In this document: positions 8,297-16,110 of the stretch, in pieces
How the letters are laid out: each line of letters begins with the position of its first letter
Numbering within the stretch: position 1 is the stretch's first letter
NCBI RefSeq assembly: GCF_002261215.1
Contig: NZ_NEVS01000001.1
Coordinates: 1,178,001-1,242,000 of the forward strand
Direction: 5' to 3'
DNA from: Bordetella genomosp. 11
Lineage (GTDB): Bacteria; Pseudomonadota; Gammaproteobacteria; Burkholderiales; Burkholderiaceae_B
DNA: 64,000 nucleotides
Notes under the pieces: generated by a model
Databases searched by the model: none
Told to the model about the DNA's origin: nothing
The model's input: only the letters and a program-made list of their open reading frames with translations
Program-made: the position numbers and the translations under genes

Positions 8297-9289
8297 CTAC
8301 GCGGGGCGCACGGACAGCACGATTTTGCCGAAGAATCCGCCGGCCTCCATCCAGGCGTGGGCCTGGGCTGCCTGCTCCAGCGGGAACACTTTCTCGACGA
8401 TGGGCGCGGCGCGTCCGTCGGCGATGCAGGGCAGCGCGCGCGCAGCGAACTCCCTGACGATGTCGGCTTTCTCCGTCGCCGGGCGCGAACGCAGGACGCT
8501 GCCGATAATCTGCTGACGCTTGACCATCATCAGCGCAAGGTTCAGTTCCGCCTTGATGCCCGACATGACGCCGATGACGACCAAACGTCCGCCGGCCGCC
8601 AGCGAATTCATATTCGGCGCGAGATAGCGCGCGCCGATATGATCGAGGATGACGTCCACGCCCTTCTTCGCGGTCAGTGTCCTGACCTCGGCCGCGAAGT
8701 CCGGCGTGGCGCGATAGTCGATGACGTGGTGCGCGCCCAACGCCCTCAGGCGGTCCTCCTTGCCCGGCGACGCCGTGACGATCAGGCGCGCGTCGGGCAC
8801 CAGGGCGCGGCACAGCCTGAGGGCCGCGGTGTTCACGCCGCCGCCTCCGCCATGCAGCAGCGCGGTCTGGCCGTCGCGCAGGCCGCCCAGCATGAAGACG
8901 TTCAGATAGGCGGTGATGTAGGTTTCGCAGACGCAGGCGGCTGTCTCGAAGTCCATGCCGTCGGGAATGGGAAGCAGCAGCTCGGCGCGCGCCCGGGCGT
9001 ATTCCGCGTACCCGCCGCCGCCGACCAGCGTCATCACGCGGTCCCCCGGCCGCCAGCCTTGCACGCCCTCGGCCACGGCGTGGATCACGCCGGCCACTTC
9101 CAGGCCCAGGATGTCCGATTCGCCGGGCGGTGGCGGGTAATTGCCCTCGCGCTGGACGATGTCCGGGCGGTTGACCGAGGTGGCGTGCACGCGCACCAGT
9201 ACCTCGCCGGGACCGGGTTCCGGCAGGGGCGCATCGCCGTGGTACAGCACGCTGGCCGGACCGGGTTCGCGCATCAGGATGGCTTTCAT
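8297..9289 (-). CDS. PIG3-family NAD(P)H quinone oxidoreductase
   Basis: A 330-residue medium-chain dehydrogenase/reductase of the zinc-free quinone oxidoreductase type. The segment SVNRPDIVQREGNYPPPPG is typical of the PIG3 subfamily. The nucleotide-binding region LLHGGGGGVNTAA and the downstream VIDYRA and GKIVL segments are present. The start at 9289 (MKAILM) is the family start; 11 further upstream residues are open but unlikely. It begins 16 bp after the dioxygenase stop codon, so the two form a short operon facing the LysR gene. The likely role is two-electron reduction of a quinone or enone product; the substrate is unknown. Confidence 0.88.
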   Translation of the reverse strand: MKAILMREPGPASVLYHGDAPLPEPGPGEVLVRVHATSVNRPDIVQREGNYPPPPGESDILGLEVAGVIHAVAEGVQGWRPGDRVMTLVGGGGYAEYARARAELLLPIPDGMDFETAACVCETYITAYLNVFMLGGLRDGQTALLHGGGGGVNTAALRLCRALVPDARLIVTASPGKEDRLRALGAHHVIDYRATPDFAAEVRTLTAKKGVDVILDHIGARYLAPNMNSLAAGGRLVVIGVMSGIKAELNLALMMVKRQQIIGSVLRSRPATEKADIVREFAARALPCIADGRAAPIVEKVFPLEQAAQAHAWMEAGGFFGKIVLSVRPA

Positions 9290-9305
9290 GGCGGTGTCCG
9301 GCCGG

Positions 9306-10187
9306 CTACGCGGCGAGGGCATCGTGCTCTTCGTGGGGCACGGTGGCCGCGCCCTTGATTTGCGTGCGATGCATGATGCGGCTGACGGCGGGATCGAAGG
9401 CGTCGCGGCGGTGCAGGGTGCAGCGGTTGTCCCAGAGGATCAGGTCGTACGGTTGCCATTGCTGGCGGAAAGTGAATTCCTGCTGCGTGGCGTGGGCCCA
9501 AAGCTGGTCCAGCAGTTCATTGCTTTCGTCCAGCGGCAATCCGACGATATAGCTGTTGCGGCGACGGCCCAGGTACAGCGCGGCGCGGCCGGTTTCCGGA
9601 TGACGCACCACCAGCGGGTGGCGGGCACCCGGCGCCTCGCGCGGGTCAGTCACTTCCTTCATGCCCTTGCGCATCATGCCGGCGCTGTTGTAGGTGGCGT
9701 CATGGATGGCGCGGCGCCCGGAAATGGCTTTCCTGAGCGTGGCGGGCAGTGTCTCGTAGGCCAGGTACATATTGGCCCAGAAGGTATCGCCGCCGCTGGG
9801 CGGTACGTCCAGCGCGTGCAGCAGCGCGGCCATCGGCGGCGTGTCGATGTAGGTCATGTCGCAGTGCCAGACGGCTTCGCCGTCCCCAAGGTTGCCGATG
9901 GGTACGCCGTCTTTCTTCACGTTGGAAATCACGTTGATTTCGGGAAATTCCGTCAGGAAAGGTTTGCCGTAAGGGTTCGGTCCGGGAGGATCGAGCTCGC
10001 CGAATACCCGGCTGAAGGCCAGCAGTTCCGGATCGCTCAGCAGTTGGCCGCGAAAGCGCAGGACCAGGTGCTCGCTCCAGGCGCGCTTCAGCGCCGCGAC
10101 GTCATCGGCGGCGAGCGGCGCGCGCAGATCCAGACCGGAAATTTCCGCGCCGAGGGCCGACGCGAGGGGAGTAACGGTGATCGACAT
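9306..10187 (-). CDS. TauD/TfdA-family 2-oxoglutarate-dependent dioxygenase
   Basis: A 293-residue Fe(II)/2-oxoglutarate dioxygenase. The facial triad is visible: His108 and Asp110 in WHCDMTY and a distal His in TLHRRDAF near residue 255, with the 2-oxoglutarate-binding Arg in RIMHRTQI. The N-terminal segment LGAEISGLDL is a family hallmark. Members oxidise taurine, alkyl sulfates, 2,4-D and similar acids; this sequence alone does not identify the substrate. It forms an operon with the downstream quinone oxidoreductase and is divergent from a LysR gene, the usual arrangement for a substrate-induced catabolic unit. Confidence 0.9.
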   Translation of the reverse strand: MSITVTPLASALGAEISGLDLRAPLAADDVAALKRAWSEHLVLRFRGQLLSDPELLAFSRVFGELDPPGPNPYGKPFLTEFPEINVISNVKKDGVPIGNLGDGEAVWHCDMTYIDTPPMAALLHALDVPPSGGDTFWANMYLAYETLPATLRKAISGRRAIHDATYNSAGMMRKGMKEVTDPREAPGARHPLVVRHPETGRAALYLGRRRNSYIVGLPLDESNELLDQLWAHATQQEFTFRQQWQPYDLILWDNRCTLHRRDAFDPAVSRIMHRTQIKGAATVPHEEHDALAA

Positions 10188-10456
10188 GATGTTGGCCTGT
10201 GCATGCTAGAGGTTATGTCCCTTCCCGGATGGCGCGGGCCCGCGGGGCACGGCTGGGAGGGTGGGCGAGGCCAATATAGCAATCGTGGGTAATGCGGTAA
10301 ATGATATATATAAGGCATACCGTTATACTGAATATGTATCCCCATTGCCGCACGCCGCACGCCGCACGCCGCGGGCCCGCCGGGCGTGCGGAATGCGGGC
10401 AACGACCGCCGGCATGTGAAGCCCGTGCCGGCGATTGCCTATCCGCGCATCCATCC
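10188..10456. promoter_or_regulatory. Divergent control region between dioxygenase and LysR genes
   Basis: This 269-bp spacer contains an AT-rich core (about 10270-10337) flanked by CGGTA at 10295-10299 and TACCG at 10318-10322, a plausible dyad for a LysR protein. It is followed by the 7-bp unit CCGCACG repeated three times in tandem (10348-10368). No small gene was recognised. Confidence 0.45.
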
Positions 10457-11476
10457 ATGCAAAAGAAAAAAACCCTACAGCGCCGCCATATCGAAGCCAT
10501 CGTCGCCGTCGGCGATGGGCGGTCGGTGCATCGCGCCGCTCGTGAGCTGGGCGTACCGCAACCGGTGTTGTCGCGCTTGTTGGCCGAGGCCGAGACGCTG
10601 GTCGGCGCGCGCCTGTTCGAGCGGTCCAGCCATGGCAGCGTGCCGACGGCGCAGGGCCGCCTGATCCTGCCACGCGCCCGTTTCGCGCTGCGCACGATGG
10701 AGCGCCTGAACGACCTGACGACGGGCGATGCGCCGCCGATCCGGCTGGGGTGTATCCCGCGCGCCATGCACACGCTGCTGCCGCATTTGCTGGAACGCGT
10801 CTATCCGGATGGCGGGCAGGCGCCATTGGACAAGACGGGGACGGGCGGCGCGGTGGTAGCGGCCGGCGCCGATGGCGATGCGAAGGCACAAGGGCGGACG
10901 CCGGGAGGCGGCACGGGAACGGATGGGGCGGGCATGCGTTTCGAGGTGCGCGAAGGCAACTCCGTCGCGCTGTTCAACAGCCTCGCCGCGGGCGACCTGG
11001 ACTTCGCCATCCTGCGCGGCAATGTGGCGGACCCTGGCGACGAATGGGTCATCGAGCGATTGTTCGACGAGCGCACCGTTATCTACTGTGCCGCGGGCCA
11101 CCCCGATATTCCCTCGGGGCAGGTGTCCCTGTCGCGGCTGGCGGCGATGGGCTGGACCTTGCCCGAGCCGGGAACGACATCGCGCGGCGCATTCGATGCG
11201 TTCTGGGCCGAACACGGCCTGCCGCCTATCAAGCCCCTGATGGAAACCCGCTCGTTCGAAGCCAATCTGGCCCTGGTCGCCGCGTCGCGGCTGGTGTCCA
11301 TCGCGCCTGAATCCATCGTGCGCCGCCATGTCGGCTTTGGCGTGCTGCGCATCGTCAAGGTCAGGCGCGCGCTGCCCATCAATCCCGTCATGCTGGCGTT
11401 TCACCGGATGTCGCTGGAGGATCCTTTACTCGGGCGGTTTCATGCCTATGTGCGGGACGCGGCGCGGGCGCGTTGA
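10457..11476 (+). CDS. LysR-family transcriptional regulator with an internal Gly/Ala-rich insert
   Basis: 339 residues from the ATG at 10457 (MQKKKT), the natural start before the helix-turn-helix domain; the open frame continues upstream through the repeat-rich control region but without homology. The N-terminal domain (about residues 5-65, SVHRAARELGVPQPVLSRLL) is typical LysR. The co-inducer domain follows but is interrupted near residues 115-160 by a low-complexity stretch rich in Gly, Ala, Thr and Asp. That makes the protein about 35-40 residues longer than usual. It is divergent from the dioxygenase operon and is its likely regulator. Confidence 0.88.
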   Translation: MQKKKTLQRRHIEAIVAVGDGRSVHRAARELGVPQPVLSRLLAEAETLVGARLFERSSHGSVPTAQGRLILPRARFALRTMERLNDLTTGDAPPIRLGCIPRAMHTLLPHLLERVYPDGGQAPLDKTGTGGAVVAAGADGDAKAQGRTPGGGTGTDGAGMRFEVREGNSVALFNSLAAGDLDFAILRGNVADPGDEWVIERLFDERTVIYCAAGHPDIPSGQVSLSRLAAMGWTLPEPGTTSRGAFDAFWAEHGLPPIKPLMETRSFEANLALVAASRLVSIAPESIVRRHVGFGVLRIVKVRRALPINPVMLAFHRMSLEDPLLGRFHAYVRDAARAR

Positions 11477-11559
11477 TACCTGGTCGCGGGCAGGCCATCG
11501 CGCGGCCGGGTCGATATGCGGGCCCGCCCGCTACGACCCGGGCGGCTTCCGGGGCACGC

Positions 11560-12123
11560 TCATGCGTGCCGGCGGCGGGCGATCTCCAGCACGCGATCCG
11601 CCGCTTGTTCCGGAGCGCCGTTGTTGTCCACGGTAAGCAATTCGCAACCGGCCGGCACGTCGAATGCCGCCGTCGCGCGCGCCAGCCTTTCCTCGATGGC
11701 CTGCGTGTTCTCGCGGCCGCGGCTGGACAGGCGCTGCTTCAGCGTGCGCGCATCGACGGCGATCTCCACCGCGCACAGGCCCGGGTAACGGGCCCAGGCG
11801 CGCGGCAAATGCGCGCGCGATCCATTCACCAGCACCGTTACCCCGGCTGCCATCCAGGCGTCGATCTCCACGCCTACGCCGTAAGCCAGCCCGTGGCTGC
11901 GCCACGAGAGAGCGAAGCAACCCAGTTGTTCGCGCCGGACAAATTCGTCTTCGCTCAGCGCCACCGAGGCCTCGTCGACGCCGCTGGGCCGGGTGATATA
12001 CCGATGCGCAACCAGGATGCGGTCCCGCGGCGTGCTCATGCCGCGCACATGGCGCAGCAGCGTGTCCTTGCCGCTGCCCGACGCGCCCATGATGTAGACG
12101 AGCGAGGGTGCGGGCGCATTCAT
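11560..12123 (-). CDS. phnN: Ribose 1,5-bisphosphate phosphokinase PhnN
   Basis: A 187-residue P-loop kinase of the PhnN (guanylate-kinase-like) family, which makes PRPP from ribose 1,5-bisphosphate at the end of the C-P lyase pathway. The Walker A motif is GASGSGKDT; HRYITRP and the C-terminal NNGAPEQAADRVLEI segment are family features. The start at 12123 overlaps the stop of the DUF1045 gene by four bases (ATGA), so translation is coupled. The open frame runs on upstream in another gene's reading frame, but those codons are a shadow. It is last in the phnM-DUF1045-phnN unit. Confidence 0.92.
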   Translation of the reverse strand: MNAPAPSLVYIMGASGSGKDTLLRHVRGMSTPRDRILVAHRYITRPSGVDEASVALSEDEFVRREQLGCFALSWRSHGLAYGVGVEIDAWMAAGVTVLVNGSRAHLPRAWARYPGLCAVEIAVDARTLKQRLSSRGRENTQAIEERLARATAAFDVPAGCELLTVDNNGAPEQAADRVLEIARRRHA

Positions 12124-12857
12124 GGTGCATCGTCGTCCATATAGCGGGCGCCGGCCGCGTCGCGCACGGTTCCGTCGAAGCCGTAGTGGCGCGCGACGAT
12201 GAACGGATCGTCGGGGCGCGGCTGGACGTACACGGTGATTGCCTCGACGGGCATGGCGCCGTCCAGTGCACGGCCGGCGCGCGCGCGCAGCAGTTCCTCG
12301 GCATGGTCGAGTTCCGTGGCGCCGAGGTTGCCGGTCAGCGTGATATGAAAGGTGTAGGTATCGAAGACGTAGGGGTAGCCCCATTCGGCCAGCATGCGCT
12401 GCTGGGGCAGCGTTAACTGCTCCGGCCGGCGGCGCGCGATTTCAGCCGGGGTGGACGGTGCGCGATAGGGGTCCAGGTCGCGTACCACCCGGTCCGCCAG
12501 GGCGCGGACGCGCGCGTGTGTGCCGGCGTCGTCGGGCAGGCACCAGGCCAGGAACCCGCGCAGGGCGCGCAGGGTCAGCGCGATGTGGAAGGGCTTTTGC
12601 ATGCGGGCGAGCGCGCGGACCGCCTCGTCCAGTCCCGTCGCCGTCGTGCCCGGGCGCAGGCGGAAGGGCGGCTTCAGCGTCGCGTGCAGGCCGTAGTGCC
12701 GAGGCGCGTCGGTCCAGGCGTCCAGCCGGGGATCCTCTTCTCGCGCGCGCGGCAGGCGCTGCCCGCTTTCTTCATCCCGACCCAGCCAGGCGCGGCCGAA
12801 TTCGCGCCAGGCGCCGGCCGGCGCCAGATAGACGGCGTAGCGATAAGCAAGCGGCAT
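12120..12857 (-). CDS. DUF1045 family phosphonate-metabolism protein (2H phosphoesterase fold)
   Basis: A 245-residue protein of the DUF1045 family, regularly found in C-P lyase loci. Two histidine motifs, HATLKPPF (about residue 58) and HITLTG (about residue 170), match the paired HxT/S signature of the 2H phosphoesterase superfamily, so a cyclic-phosphate or phosphodiester hydrolase role is plausible. It may act on cyclic ribose phosphates generated by C-P lyase, in the way PhnP does in other organisms. It starts 9 bp after the minus-strand phnM and overlaps phnN by four bases. The function is inferred from fold and context. Confidence 0.8.
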   Translation of the reverse strand: MPLAYRYAVYLAPAGAWREFGRAWLGRDEESGQRLPRAREEDPRLDAWTDAPRHYGLHATLKPPFRLRPGTTATGLDEAVRALARMQKPFHIALTLRALRGFLAWCLPDDAGTHARVRALADRVVRDLDPYRAPSTPAEIARRRPEQLTLPQQRMLAEWGYPYVFDTYTFHITLTGNLGATELDHAEELLRARAGRALDGAMPVEAITVYVQPRPDDPFIVARHYGFDGTVRDAAGARYMDDDAP

Positions 12858-12866
12858 GGCAGGGGC

Positions 12867-14072
12867 TCAGGCAGCGGCCCGCGCCAGCGGGCTTTCGAAG
12901 TGGCGTGCGGCATAGCGCAGCCGTCCGCCCACGATGGCGGCGCAGACGCGCGGGACCTCGGGCACGCTGTCGTCCACCACGATGGCATCGGCGATCATGC
13001 CGGTGTCCAGCTGGCCGCGGTCGCGCAGCCCGGCGGCTCGCGCCGGGTTGCGCGAGACCAGGGCCCAGGCGTGCTCCAGCGGCAGGATGCCGCGGCTGGC
13101 GAGTTTCATTACGGCCGTCAGCGGGGCGGGATAGTAGTAGTCGGAAGCCAGCACGTCGCACAGGCCCGCGCGGATCATCGCGGTAGCGTCGGGCGCATTG
13201 GTGTGGCTGCCGCCGCGCACCACATTGGGCGCCCCGAAAACGATGGCGTCGCCCAGCGAACGGGCCACCTGGGCCGCCTCGATGGTTAGCGGGAATTCCG
13301 CCACCCCGCAGCCGAGCTGATGATAGTAGCGGCGGGTGGCCGGATCGCGGTCGTCGTGCGATGCGACCTCCAGGCCGGCTTCGCGCGCGCAATCGGTCAG
13401 TTCGCGCATGGCGCCGGCGACCGCATCGGCCGATCGCATGGCCGCGCGGATGCGGTCCTGGAAGGTGTCCAGGTCGCATTCGGCGCGCTCCGCGTACTGC
13501 AGCAGCTTGCGGTCGTCGCCCAAACGCTTGGTCATGCTGGGAAGGTGGTCGTTCAATGCCAGGAAACGCACTTTGCCGGCGCGGATCCAGGACTGCGCGA
13601 TTTCCACGCCGCTGACGTGATGGGTCTCGAAGCGCAGGTGTACGTAATGGCGCGCCCCCAGCAGGCGCTGCATGCGCTCCAGGGCGTCGAACATGCGCAT
13701 GGCGTAGGGTTCGCCGCGCAAGCCGCCTTCCCAGGACAGGGTCAGCCCGTGGAATTCCGTGGTGATGCCGTTGGCCAGCAGTTGCCGATCGACGTCCAGC
13801 AGGGCGCCGTCGTAAGGGAAGGTCACTCCCGGACGCGGCATGATCGCGCGTTCGAAAGCGTCGCCATGCAGGTCGACGATGCCGGGCAGCACCAGCAGGT
13901 CTCCCGCGTCGAAATCGGCCGGCGCGGGTCCGGAACCGTTATGGGTGTCGGCGATACGGTCCTGCTCGAAGGACAGGCGGGCGGGGCCGAGCCCCTGGGC
14001 GGTCAGTACGCGGCGGCCGCCGATGCCGCGCAGGAAATGGGAAGGCGAATTGTCTGGATGCATGGAGTCCAC
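12867..14072 (-). CDS. phnM: PhnM-family alpha-D-ribose 1-methylphosphonate 5-triphosphate diphosphatase (minus-strand copy)
   Basis: A 401-residue amidohydrolase of the PhnM family, which removes pyrophosphate from ribose phosphonate triphosphate before C-P bond cleavage. The metal-binding HxD is DLHGDAF (His69, Asp71); other family landmarks are ANGITTEFHGL, EVASHDDRD and VVRGGSHTNA. It is one of two PhnM homologues in the locus; the other, at 19840-21042, lies in the C-P lyase operon. This copy heads a unit with DUF1045 and phnN, transcribed away from phnF. It may act on a different nucleotide or phosphonate adduct. Confidence 0.88.
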   Translation of the reverse strand: MDSMHPDNSPSHFLRGIGGRRVLTAQGLGPARLSFEQDRIADTHNGSGPAPADFDAGDLLVLPGIVDLHGDAFERAIMPRPGVTFPYDGALLDVDRQLLANGITTEFHGLTLSWEGGLRGEPYAMRMFDALERMQRLLGARHYVHLRFETHHVSGVEIAQSWIRAGKVRFLALNDHLPSMTKRLGDDRKLLQYAERAECDLDTFQDRIRAAMRSADAVAGAMRELTDCAREAGLEVASHDDRDPATRRYYHQLGCGVAEFPLTIEAAQVARSLGDAIVFGAPNVVRGGSHTNAPDATAMIRAGLCDVLASDYYYPAPLTAVMKLASRGILPLEHAWALVSRNPARAAGLRDRGQLDTGMIADAIVVDDSVPEVPRVCAAIVGGRLRYAARHFESPLARAAA

Positions 14073-14111
14073 CTGTAGAACCTTCTAGAGTAGCGATCTT
14101 CGATGACGAAC

Positions 14112-14127
14112 AGATGTCTAGATGTCT
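14112..14127. promoter_or_regulatory. Direct repeat AGATGTCT x2 upstream of phnM, candidate PhnF site
   Basis: AGATGTCT occurs twice head-to-tail at 14112-14119 and 14120-14127, creating an internal TCTAGA palindrome. A second TTCTAGAG lies at 14083-14090, just before the minus-strand phnM start. Related half-sites are found at 14993-15006 before phnG. Binding by the GntR-type regulator PhnF is inferred. Confidence 0.45.
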
Positions 14128-14178
14128 TTCCGCGCGCGGGATGGCGCGCAGCGGGATGCCTTCCGGCGTCTGCGGACC

Positions 14179-14898
14179 CTAGTCGTCGTTGACCATCAAT
14201 TGCACCCAGTCGCCGGAAAAGCAGGTGATGCTGTACTGCAGCGGCGCTTTGTCCTGGTCGATGTTCAGGGCTTCCACTTTCAGGATGGGGCGGGTCTTGG
14301 GCTGTGCCAGCAGGCGTGCCACCTCTTCGCTGGGCAGCGTGGCGGTGATGCGCGACCACTTGCGCGTGTAGTCCGAGATGCCGAACTGGCGATAGGTCTT
14401 GGAAATGGAGCGCGTGGCGTCGAGTTTGTCGACGAATCCGGGAAAGCGCTTTTCTTCGAAGTAATGCTCCGCCACGCTTATCGTGCGGTTTTCCGTCTTG
14501 CCGATCAGTTGCACGCGCAGCAGCGAGGCATTGCGCGACAGGCCCAGATGATGGGCGATTTCCGCGGACTTCAGCGTTTCGCTGTGCACCACCTGAGCGT
14601 GGCCCAGCACGCCCTGGCTACCCAGGTTCTCGGAAAAGCGCGTGCGCTTGCCGATGGCGTAGTCGATCGCGTGTTCCTGCACGAAGGTGCCGCGTCCCTG
14701 CTCGATGCGGACCAGGCCGCCCTGTTCGAGTTCGCCCATCGCCCGCCGTATCGTGTGGCGGTTGACGGAGAACTTTTCGGCCAGTTCCGGTTCCGGCGGC
14801 AGCTGTTCGCCGGGCGCGTAGCGCTTGTTGCGTATGTCCGTCGCCAGGGCCTCGCCAATCTGGCGCCAGATGGCGATGCCCGATCCTCGTTCCACCAT
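14179..14898 (-). CDS. phnF: GntR/HutC-family phosphonate regulator PhnF
   Basis: A 239-residue regulator with an N-terminal GntR winged helix (about residues 8-75, with LPPEPELAEKFSVNRHTIRRAMGEL) and a UTRA effector domain (about 95-235, including SVAEHYFEEKRFPGF and ILKVEALN). It is divergent from phnG across 123 bp and lies upstream of the minus-strand phnM unit, so it can control both arms of the locus. PhnF proteins are repressors of phosphonate-use genes in many proteobacteria. The start at 14898 immediately precedes the expected N-terminus. Confidence 0.92.
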   Translation of the reverse strand: MVERGSGIAIWRQIGEALATDIRNKRYAPGEQLPPEPELAEKFSVNRHTIRRAMGELEQGGLVRIEQGRGTFVQEHAIDYAIGKRTRFSENLGSQGVLGHAQVVHSETLKSAEIAHHLGLSRNASLLRVQLIGKTENRTISVAEHYFEEKRFPGFVDKLDATRSISKTYRQFGISDYTRKWSRITATLPSEEVARLLAQPKTRPILKVEALNIDQDKAPLQYSITCFSGDWVQLMVNDD

Positions 14899-14960
14899 GA
14901 TGTTCTTCCGTTACGCAAGCGTGGTCATAAAAAATTCACCGACAACGTGGTTCACTGCGG

Positions 14961-14989
14961 TTGAACTTTACCTCGTGACGGATCATACT
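14961..14989 (+). promoter_or_regulatory. Candidate sigma-70 promoter of the phnGHIJKLM operon
   Basis: TTGAAC (14961-14966) and CATACT (14984-14989) are spaced by 17 bp, 33 bp before the phnG start. The -10 element is a moderate match. Confidence 0.5.
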
Positions 14990-14992
14990 ACA

Positions 14993-15006
14993 TCTACTCG
15001 TATAGA
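14993..15006. promoter_or_regulatory. TCTA-N6-TAGA dyad, candidate PhnF operator at the phnG start site
   Basis: The inverted half-sites TCTA (14993-14996) and TAGA (15003-15006) lie directly downstream of the predicted -10 box, where a bound repressor would block transcription. Flanking bases (ACATCTA, AGACGT) resemble the AGACATCT repeats before the minus-strand phnM. Confidence 0.4.
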
Positions 15007-15021
15007 CGTTTAGAGGTAACC

Positions 15022-15486
15022 ATGACTCCCGAAACCGGCGAACAGCCGCACGCGCCGCGCGCTGCCTGGATGCGCGTGATGGCGCTGGCCGAACCGGACG
15101 CCCTGGCGCTCGCCTATGCGGCGCTGGGGACACTGCCCGTCTACCGCAAGCTGCGCGCGCCGGAAACCGGCATGGCAATGGTGCGTGCCCGCGCGGGCGG
15201 CACCGGCGCGCAGTTCAATCTTGGCGAGATATCCGTGACGCGCTGCGCCGTGGCGTTCGACGATGGCATCGTCGGTACCGCCTACGTGCGCGGCCGCGCC
15301 GCCCGCCACGCGGAGCAGGCCGCCGTGCTGGACGGGCTGTTGCAGATGGACGAATGGCACGAGCGCGTGCGCAAGAGCGTGATAGAGCCGCTGGCCCGAT
15401 CGCATGCGGACAACGCCGCCGCGCGCGCCGCGGTCGCGGCGCAGACGCGCGTCGACTTCTTTACCCTGGTGCGGGGGGATAACTGA
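15022..15486 (+). CDS. phnG: C-P lyase subunit PhnG
   Basis: A 154-residue PhnG, one of the core C-P lyase subunits (PhnGHIJ) that join methylphosphonate-type compounds to the ribose of a nucleotide. Family segments RAGGTGAQFNLGEISVTRCAV and AYVRGR are present (shown in part), as is the helical C-terminus. The start at 15022 has GAGGTAACC before it. Its stop overlaps the phnH start, so the two are translationally coupled. It is the first gene of a seven-gene plus-strand operon. Confidence 0.94.
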   Translation: MTPETGEQPHAPRAAWMRVMALAEPDALALAYAALGTLPVYRKLRAPETGMAMVRARAGGTGAQFNLGEISVTRCAVAFDDGIVGTAYVRGRAARHAEQAAVLDGLLQMDEWHERVRKSVIEPLARSHADNAAARAAVAAQTRVDFFTLVRGDN

Positions 15487-16109
15487 TGGCCACCACTCAT
15501 ACGGCGAGCACCGCGGCACGCGGCGCGGCCACCTTGCTGCCCGGCTTCGACGACCCGGTGGCGGGTGCCCAGGAGACCTTCCGCGCGGCGCTGCAGGCAT
15601 TGGCGCATCCGGGGCGGATCCAGGAACTGGAAACGTCCTGCGGCGTGCCTTCCGGCCTGTCGCCGGCGATGGCGGCGATGCTGCTGGCACTGGCCGATGT
15701 CGATGCGCCGGTCTGGCTGCCGGCCGGCGTGGACGAAAGCGTGCGCGGTTTCCTGCGCTTCCATTGCGCCTGCCCGCTGGTGGACGATCCGGCGCAAGCC
15801 CGATTCATCGCCGTGCCCGCCGGGCACGTGGCCCCGTCGCTGGACAGTTGCGATCCCGGCGATGCCGCCTATCCCGATCGATCGGCCACCTTGCTGATCG
15901 AAGTCGGCGCCTTCGGGGCAGGGGTGGCGCTGGCGCTTTCCGGCCCGGGCATTCCCGGCACGCGCGCCCTGGCGGTGGCGGGCCTGCCCGCGGACTTCCG
16001 CGAACAATGGGCATCGAATCACGCGCTGTTTCCGTTGGGCGTGGATGTCTTTCTGACGCAAGGCAGGCAGATCTGCGGTCTGCCGCGCACCACCCGGATG
16101 GAGAACTGA
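15486..16109 (+). CDS. phnH: C-P lyase subunit PhnH
   Basis: A 207-residue PhnH, a core C-P lyase subunit. The N-terminal LLPGFDDPVAGAQETFRAAL and the later ALAHPGRI stretch are hallmarks, and the C-terminal half carries GPGIPG and FPLGVDVFLT. The start shares its A with the PhnG stop (TGATG overlap), and the next gene starts one base after its stop, so expression is tightly coupled. Length agrees with other PhnH proteins. Confidence 0.94.
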   Translation: MATTHTASTAARGAATLLPGFDDPVAGAQETFRAALQALAHPGRIQELETSCGVPSGLSPAMAAMLLALADVDAPVWLPAGVDESVRGFLRFHCACPLVDDPAQARFIAVPAGHVAPSLDSCDPGDAAYPDRSATLLIEVGAFGAGVALALSGPGIPGTRALAVAGLPADFREQWASNHALFPLGVDVFLTQGRQICGLPRTTRMEN

Positions 16110-16110
16110 T

